Shown piece after piece: positions 59,563-64,000 of a stretch of 64,000 nucleotides of DNA. Both the position numbers and the translations under genes were made by a program. Source of the DNA: Deltaproteobacteria bacterium (lineage in GTDB: Bacteria; Myxococcota_A; UBA9160; SZUA-336); the NCBI GenBank assembly GCA_029261925.1, contig JAJDAJ010000015.1, forward strand, positions 1 to 64,000, given 5' to 3'. The notes beneath the pieces were generated by a model. The model had not been told where the DNA came from. It worked only from the letters and a program-made list of their open reading frames with translations, and did no database searches. The first letter of the stretch is position 1, and each line of letters opens with the position of its first letter.

Positions 59563-60636
59563 GTGGGCACCAACGCCTACTCGCGGGCCGGCGTCGACAC
59601 CGATCAGGCCGACCGGGCGCTCGCGCGCCTGCTGCTCGAGGTCTCGCCCACGCTGGCCTACGGCGCCGAGAGCACCGTGGGCGTGGGTCACTTCGCCGCG
59701 GTGGTCCGCATCGGGCCGGTCCAGCTGGCGCTGACGACCGACGGGGTCGGTACCAAGCTGCTGATCGCCGAGCTGGCCGAGCGCTACGACACGGTCGGGA
59801 TCGACTGCGTGGCGATGAACGTCAACGACCTGATCTGCGTCGGCGCCACGCCCGCGGCCATGCTCGACTACATCGCGGTCGAGCGAACGGATCCCGAGGT
59901 CTTCGCGCAGCTCGGCCGCGGCCTGGCCGAGGGCGCCAAGCAGGCGGGCGTGAGCATCGTGGGCGGCGAGACCGCGCAGGTGCCCGAGATGCTCCGCGGC
60001 GTGCGCGAGGGCAGCGGGCTGGACCTGGTCGGCATGGCCGTGGGCATCGTGCCCGAGGACGCCCTGCTCGACGGCTCCACCATCGCACCCGGCGACGCGG
60101 TGATCGGGGTGGCGTCGAGCGGCGTGCACTCCAACGGGCTCTCGCTGGCGCGTCGCGTGCTGCTGTCGAAGTTCCGCCCCGGCGACTACGTCGAGGAGCT
60201 GGGCACCACGGTGGTCGACGAGCTGCTGCGGCCCACGCAGATCTACGTGCCGCAGACCGTTGCACTGGCCGCGGCGGGCGTGCGCCCGCGGGCGATCGCA
60301 CACATCACCGGCGACGGGCTGCTCAACCTGCGCCGCGTCGAGGCAGCGGTGGGCTTCGAGATCACCCGGCTGCCCGATCCTCCGGCCGTGTTCGAGCTGA
60401 TCGAGCGCGTGGGCGAGATCGGCCGCGGCGAGATGCGCACGGTCTTCAACATGGGCATCGGCCTGTGCGTGGTGGTCGCGGACGCCGACGCCGACAAGGC
60501 GATCGACGCGCTGCGCGCCACGGGTCTGGAGGCGTGGCGCCTCGGCCACGCCGTGGACGACCCCGAGCGCCGCGTGCGCATCTCCGGCGAGGGCCTGATC
60601 GGCCACTCGAAGCACTTCACTTCCGAGGACGCGTGA
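59563..60636 (+). CDS. purM: Phosphoribosylformylglycinamidine cyclo-ligase
   Basis: PurM closes the imidazole ring to give AIR in purine synthesis. YSRAGVDTDQADRA opens the family, followed by TTDGVGTKL, DCVAMNVNDLICVGATPAAMLDY, VGGETAQVPEM and HITGDGLLNL, all conserved ATP and substrate sites. The 357-residue length is typical. GTG is the start. The stop overlaps tgt (GTGA), coupling purine and tRNA-modification genes. Other pur genes are outside. Confidence 0.95.
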   Translation: MGTNAYSRAGVDTDQADRALARLLLEVSPTLAYGAESTVGVGHFAAVVRIGPVQLALTTDGVGTKLLIAELAERYDTVGIDCVAMNVNDLICVGATPAAMLDYIAVERTDPEVFAQLGRGLAEGAKQAGVSIVGGETAQVPEMLRGVREGSGLDLVGMAVGIVPEDALLDGSTIAPGDAVIGVASSGVHSNGLSLARRVLLSKFRPGDYVEELGTTVVDELLRPTQIYVPQTVALAAAGVRPRAIAHITGDGLLNLRRVEAAVGFEITRLPDPPAVFELIERVGEIGRGEMRTVFNMGIGLCVVVADADADKAIDALRATGLEAWRLGHAVDDPERRVRISGEGLIGHSKHFTSEDA

Positions 60637-61733
60637 TCCGCTGGATCCCCGAGGCGACGGACCGCGGCAGCGCGGCCCGCGCCGGGCGTCTGCAGACGGA
60701 TCGGGGCGAGGTCGAGACGCCGGTCTTCATGCCGGTCGGCACGCAGGCCGCGGTGCGCGCCATGACCCCCGGGCAGGTCGCGGCCACGGGCGCGCGCATC
60801 GTGCTCGCCAACACCTACCACCTGGCCCTGCGCCCCGGCGAGGAGCTGGTGCGCAAGGCGGGCGGCCTGCACGCGTTCATGCAGTGGCAGGGCCCGATCC
60901 TCACCGACTCGGGCGGCTTCCAGGTGTTCAGCCTGAAGGGCCGCGAGATCACGCCCGACGGCGTGCGCTTCCGCAACGAGGTCGACGGCAGCAGCGTCAT
61001 GCTCACGCCCGAGCGCACCGTGGAGATCCAGCACGCGCTCGGCGCCGACATCATCATGGCCTTCGACGAGTGCACGCCGTACCCGGCCGATCCCGACCTG
61101 GCCGAGCGCGGCGTGCGCAACACGCTCGACTGGCTGGAGCGCTGCATCGCCGCGCACGGCGACTCGAGCCAGGCCCTGTTCGGGATCGTGCAGGGCTCGG
61201 TCTACCCGCAGCTCCGCAAGCAATGCGCCCGTGCGATCGTCAAGCACGACCTGCCCGGCTACGCGATCGGCGGCGTCTCGGTGGGCGAGGGGCTCGACGA
61301 GCTCAAGCACATCGTCTCGGTGACCGCACCGCTGCTGCCCGAGGACCGGCCGCGCTACCTGATGGGCGTGGGCCTGCCCGAGGACCTGATCGAGAGCGTG
61401 CAGCGGGGCATCGACATGTTCGACTGCGTGATCCCCACGCGCTACGCGCGCAGCGCCACGCTGTTCACGCGGCGCGGCCGCATCCGCATCAACGCGCGCC
61501 GCTACCGGCGCGACTTCTTCCCGATCGATCCGTCGTGCGACTGCGAGGCGTGCAGCGGCTTCACCCGGGCCTACGTGCACCATCTCTACCAGTCCAACGA
61601 GATCCTGGGGACGATCCTCGGTGCCATCCACAACGTGCGCTTCTACCAGCGCCTGATGGCGGACATGCGCCAGGCGATCGTCGCGAGCGACTTCGCGGGC
61701 TGGAAGCGGGAGTTCCTCGAGGGCTACGCCTGA
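60633..61733 (+). CDS. tgt: tRNA-guanine transglycosylase (queuine tRNA-ribosyltransferase)
   Basis: Tgt exchanges guanine-34 for preQ1 in tRNAs with GUN anticodons. LTDSGGFQVFSL holds the catalytic Asp region, GIDMFDCVIPTRYARSATLFT the nucleophile Asp, and CDCEACSGFTRAYVHHLY the zinc site. PEDLIESVQRG and LMGVG are further family motifs. The protein has 366 residues from a GTG overlapping purM. No queA, yajC or secD follows, unlike the common arrangement. Confidence 0.95.
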   Translation: MIRWIPEATDRGSAARAGRLQTDRGEVETPVFMPVGTQAAVRAMTPGQVAATGARIVLANTYHLALRPGEELVRKAGGLHAFMQWQGPILTDSGGFQVFSLKGREITPDGVRFRNEVDGSSVMLTPERTVEIQHALGADIIMAFDECTPYPADPDLAERGVRNTLDWLERCIAAHGDSSQALFGIVQGSVYPQLRKQCARAIVKHDLPGYAIGGVSVGEGLDELKHIVSVTAPLLPEDRPRYLMGVGLPEDLIESVQRGIDMFDCVIPTRYARSATLFTRRGRIRINARRYRRDFFPIDPSCDCEACSGFTRAYVHHLYQSNEILGTILGAIHNVRFYQRLMADMRQAIVASDFAGWKREFLEGYA

Positions 61734-61779
61734 GCTTGGCCCGCGGCCCCCTGGAGGGGCGTCCGCGACGGCCTGGAGT

Positions 61780-61793
61780 GGCGCCGCGGCGCC
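61780..61793. terminator. Palindrome between convergent tgt and DUF3604 genes
   Basis: GGCGCCGCGGCGCC is a perfect 14-bp palindrome in the 85-base gap between convergent genes. It may end both transcripts; no T-run is present. Confidence 0.25.
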
Positions 61794-61818
61794 GAGCGAC
61801 GCCCGCCGGGTCAGCGGC

Positions 61819-63819
61819 TCAGGGCCGGTACCAGATCGGCGAGGTCCAGGCCCGCTCCTGGATCACGTCGGGCAGGGCGGGGTCGTCGCAGCCCGCGGGG
61901 CGCTCTTCACCCGCCAGTCCCACGCACTCGGCGGCCTGCCAGCGGCAGCTCGGCGCCTCGACCACGCGCGCGTAGTAGACGGCGGGCCGCGCGGGATCGA
62001 AGTCGGGATCGGTCCAGCGCGCGCAGAGCGAGTCGAAGGCGCTGCCCTGCGGCGTGCAGGTCCGGGGGTCGACACCGCCGGCGCCCGCGGCGCCCGCGAC
62101 GTCGTGGACCTCCTGGTGGAAGGCACCGTCGTCGCCGACGAAGCCCTTGATCACCTGCAGGCGCTGGAGCTGCGTGCCCGGCAGGCCCTCGCTGCCGGCA
62201 TCGCGCAGTGCCGAGACCACGAATGCCGGGGGCCCGGCGCCCGGCAGGCGCTCGCGCAGCTCCCCGCCCATGGGCACGCCCTCGGCGTAGCCGCGCTCGA
62301 CGAGATCGGCGCGCGTGCAGATGTCCGCGGGATAGCCCCAGCCCGCGAAGAAGCGCGGGGCGATTCGCGGTCCGCTGGTGGCGAACGTCTCGCGGCGCCT
62401 GATCGCATCGAAGATCGCGTCGCGCGTGTTCTCCTCCGCCCAGACCCCCGCCAGGCCCCCGGGATTGCGCAGCGCGGGGCGCATGCTGGTCCCGCCGACC
62501 TTGCCATCGAGCCGGTCCGCCAGCGTCGCGTCGCGCGCGGCGTTGCCGCCCAGGTAGCGCCGCTCGTTCACGCTCCCCGGCGCCGCGCTGTGGTTGTCGG
62601 TGCTGCCGATGAAGCCGAGGCGATACGGGTTCACGCCCGTGCGCTGCTGTTCGCGCAGGCCCTCGAGGAGCGCGTAGCGCACGAAGTCCAGGCGCGAGAT
62701 GCAGCCCTCGCCCATCAGCGCGCCCTCGCCCGAGCCCTCCCCGCAGTCGGGTGGGGACGCGGCACCGAGCCCGCGCGCCTTCTCGAAGTCGCAGAGCTCG
62801 TCCGCGCCGCCGACCACGCCGTACATGCCGTTGCGGCACTCCGACTCGCCCTTGTGCTGCATCATCTCGACGACCGGCTCCATCTCGGCGCGCAGCCGCG
62901 CGCGCTCGCGCTGCTCCGCGAGCGGCGCGTCCCGCCAGGGGATCGAGAACATCTGGCCGTTGGACAGGTTGGGATTGTGCGGGATCGCCAGCGCCTCGCA
63001 GCCCGTGCCGGTGTCGTTACACAGTGCCCGCAGGCGCGCCCACATCTGCTCCGCGTCGGGCACGTCGAGCCACGAGATCGGCAGCTCGGGCGCGAGCTCG
63101 TTGCGCAGGATCACGTTGCGGTGGACCTTGCTGCGCCCCGGCGAGGCGCTGTACTCCCAGGCCGCGAAGGTGGTGAAGCGACACTCCGAGGTGCGGTCGT
63201 ACCAGCGCTCGGCCGCGGCCCGCGTCAGCTCCCAGGCGCTGCGCAGCTCGGCCCGGCAGATGCCGCCGTCGCGCCCGCAGAGCGCCGCCGGCCGGCCCTC
63301 GCTCAGGCTGATGATTCCCATCATGCGCGCGTTCATCCCGCCCACACCGGGGATTGCCGAGCTCGCCTCGCCGCGGAACTGGCGGCAGCGGCGCGTGGCG
63401 TACATCGACGAGCCCGGCCGCATGCAGAGCGACACCTCGCCCATCCACTCGGCGTGGTCGGTGGCCGCGGCGAAGTCCAGCGGACGGTCGATGCGCACGC
63501 GGCGCGTGCCGACGCCGCGCGCGTCGTAGGGCGGCAGCGAGACCTCGTGGCCGCTGGCGAAGCGGTACGCGAAGTCGGGCCCCTCCTTCGCCAGCCCGCG
63601 CGCGCTGGCGTCCATGGAGAAGCGCGTGTGCACGTGCAGGTCGCCGAACAGCGGCTGGCGCAGCGGCTCGCGATGCGCGCAGGGCTCGCGCCCGACGAGC
63701 GCGGCCGCGAGCGCCGGCGCGGCGGGGGGTGTCCACGACGAGGACCCCGGCCCGATCGAGGCGGGGATGCACGCCAGCGCGAGCGCCGCGCCCAGCAGAG
63801 CCGCAGGGGAGCGGCGCAT
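61819..63819 (-). CDS. DUF3604 lipoprotein (PHP-like metallohydrolase)
   Basis: A 666-residue exported protein with signal and lipobox (LALAC). The DUF3604 metal motifs are FGDLHVHTRFSMDA (HxH), AATDHAEWMGE (TDH), IPHNPN and STDNHSAAPG (DxH), which resemble the PHP phosphoesterase site. SKVHRNVILRN is the diagnostic family segment. The substrate is unknown. The start at 63819 is chosen because its ATG overlaps the aldehyde dehydrogenase stop (TGATG), showing coupling; the track ORF begins four codons earlier. Confidence 0.87.
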   Translation of the reverse strand: MRRSPAALLGAALALACIPASIGPGSSSWTPPAAPALAAALVGREPCAHREPLRQPLFGDLHVHTRFSMDASARGLAKEGPDFAYRFASGHEVSLPPYDARGVGTRRVRIDRPLDFAAATDHAEWMGEVSLCMRPGSSMYATRRCRQFRGEASSAIPGVGGMNARMMGIISLSEGRPAALCGRDGGICRAELRSAWELTRAAAERWYDRTSECRFTTFAAWEYSASPGRSKVHRNVILRNELAPELPISWLDVPDAEQMWARLRALCNDTGTGCEALAIPHNPNLSNGQMFSIPWRDAPLAEQRERARLRAEMEPVVEMMQHKGESECRNGMYGVVGGADELCDFEKARGLGAASPPDCGEGSGEGALMGEGCISRLDFVRYALLEGLREQQRTGVNPYRLGFIGSTDNHSAAPGSVNERRYLGGNAARDATLADRLDGKVGGTSMRPALRNPGGLAGVWAEENTRDAIFDAIRRRETFATSGPRIAPRFFAGWGYPADICTRADLVERGYAEGVPMGGELRERLPGAGPPAFVVSALRDAGSEGLPGTQLQRLQVIKGFVGDDGAFHQEVHDVAGAAGAGGVDPRTCTPQGSAFDSLCARWTDPDFDPARPAVYYARVVEAPSCRWQAAECVGLAGEERPAGCDDPALPDVIQERAWTSPIWYRP

Positions 63820-64000
63820 CAGCGGACCCACACGGACTTGAGATTCACGAACTCGCGGATCCCGTACGGACCGAGCTCGCGGCCGTAGCCCGACTCCTTG
63901 ATGCCGCCGAAGGGCAGGCGCGGATCGGACTTGACCATCCCGTTGACGAAGCAGCAGCCCGCATCGAGGTGGCGGGCGGCGATCTGCTCACCGCGCTCGA
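63819..64000 (-). CDS. Aldehyde dehydrogenase C-terminal end (partial)
   Basis: Translating the window edge on the minus strand gives [32 protein letters not shown] and [18 protein letters not shown], ending NLKSVWVR. This is the closing segment of NAD(P)-dependent aldehyde dehydrogenases, closest to succinate-semialdehyde types ([13 protein letters not shown]). The catalytic Cys and Glu lie beyond the window. Its TGA overlaps the DUF3604 start, so both are in one transcript. Confidence 0.9.
   Translation of the reverse strand, partial: ERGEQIAARHLDAGCCFVNGMVKSDPRLPFGGIKESGYGRELGPYGIREFVNLKSVWVR

Noticed and set aside
1-64000. tRNA, rRNA, CRISPR array, IS element or prophage
   Set aside because: No cloverleaf, rRNA core, regular spacer repeats, transposase or phage gene was recognised; a tRNAscan, Infernal and CRISPR search would be the decisive test.

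Overview
The window is GC-rich, densely coding bacterial chromosome. Many neighbouring genes overlap by ATGA or GTGA. Clues to lineage are a Myxococcus-type Cys-rich repeat, an IPTL/PEP-CTERM-like C-terminus, a PEGA-domain kinase-like protein, a DUF3604 protein, coenzyme F420 (Fo) genes and a sigma-54 promoter. Together they suggest a deltaproteobacterial or Myxococcota-like organism, possibly a metagenome-assembled genome. This placement is inference. I saw no rRNA, tRNA, CRISPR array, transposase or prophage.

Region 1 (1-12.2 kb) is mostly housekeeping. It holds a Fpg/Nei glycosylase, an FHA protein, leuCD, a methyltransferase, a PlsC-like acyltransferase, an exported protein, a degenerate kinase with PEGA domain, a LysM protein carrying a dense TGACGC repeat cluster, a leucine-dehydrogenase-like enzyme, a lipoprotein with a CcmI-type C-terminal domain, a DUF4149-like membrane protein and a YgjP-like metallopeptidase.

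Region 2 (12.3-22.9 kb) holds a Lon N-domain protein and a 434-base palindrome-bearing gap before a full-length dnaA that has no dnaN beside it. A minus-strand operon cofG-cofH-rmlB-SDR follows, then an orphan DNA methyltransferase diverging from a HAD hydrolase, AbgT transporter and lipase-like operon.

Region 3 (23.0-31.6 kb) is a four-gene unit: CotH-like protein, VTC polyphosphate polymerase domain, DUF4956 membrane protein and CotH kinase fused to a beta-helix. It is followed by a huge secreted metallophosphoesterase broken by one in-frame TAA.

Region 4 (31.5-50.6 kb) is a surface-polysaccharide locus. A consensus sigma-54 promoter precedes an operon encoding a GT2-GT4 fusion, an O-antigen ligase/polymerase, two flippases, an APH-like kinase and a methyltransferase. 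Next come several GT4 glycosyltransferases and a Wlb/Wbp-type set (oxidoreductase, aminotransferase, 2-epimerase, N-acetyltransferase) for a diacetamido-uronic acid nucleotide sugar.

Region 5 (50.6-64 kb) returns to metabolism: folB, an alpha/beta hydrolase with a class III aminotransferase, a DUF4399 protein, a ThDP enzyme diverging from an atypical acyl-CoA dehydrogenase, an RRM protein with a structured leader, a TPR lipoprotein, a YbjQ-like protein, a 41-residue basic protein, purM-tgt, a DUF3604 lipoprotein and the end of an aldehyde dehydrogenase.
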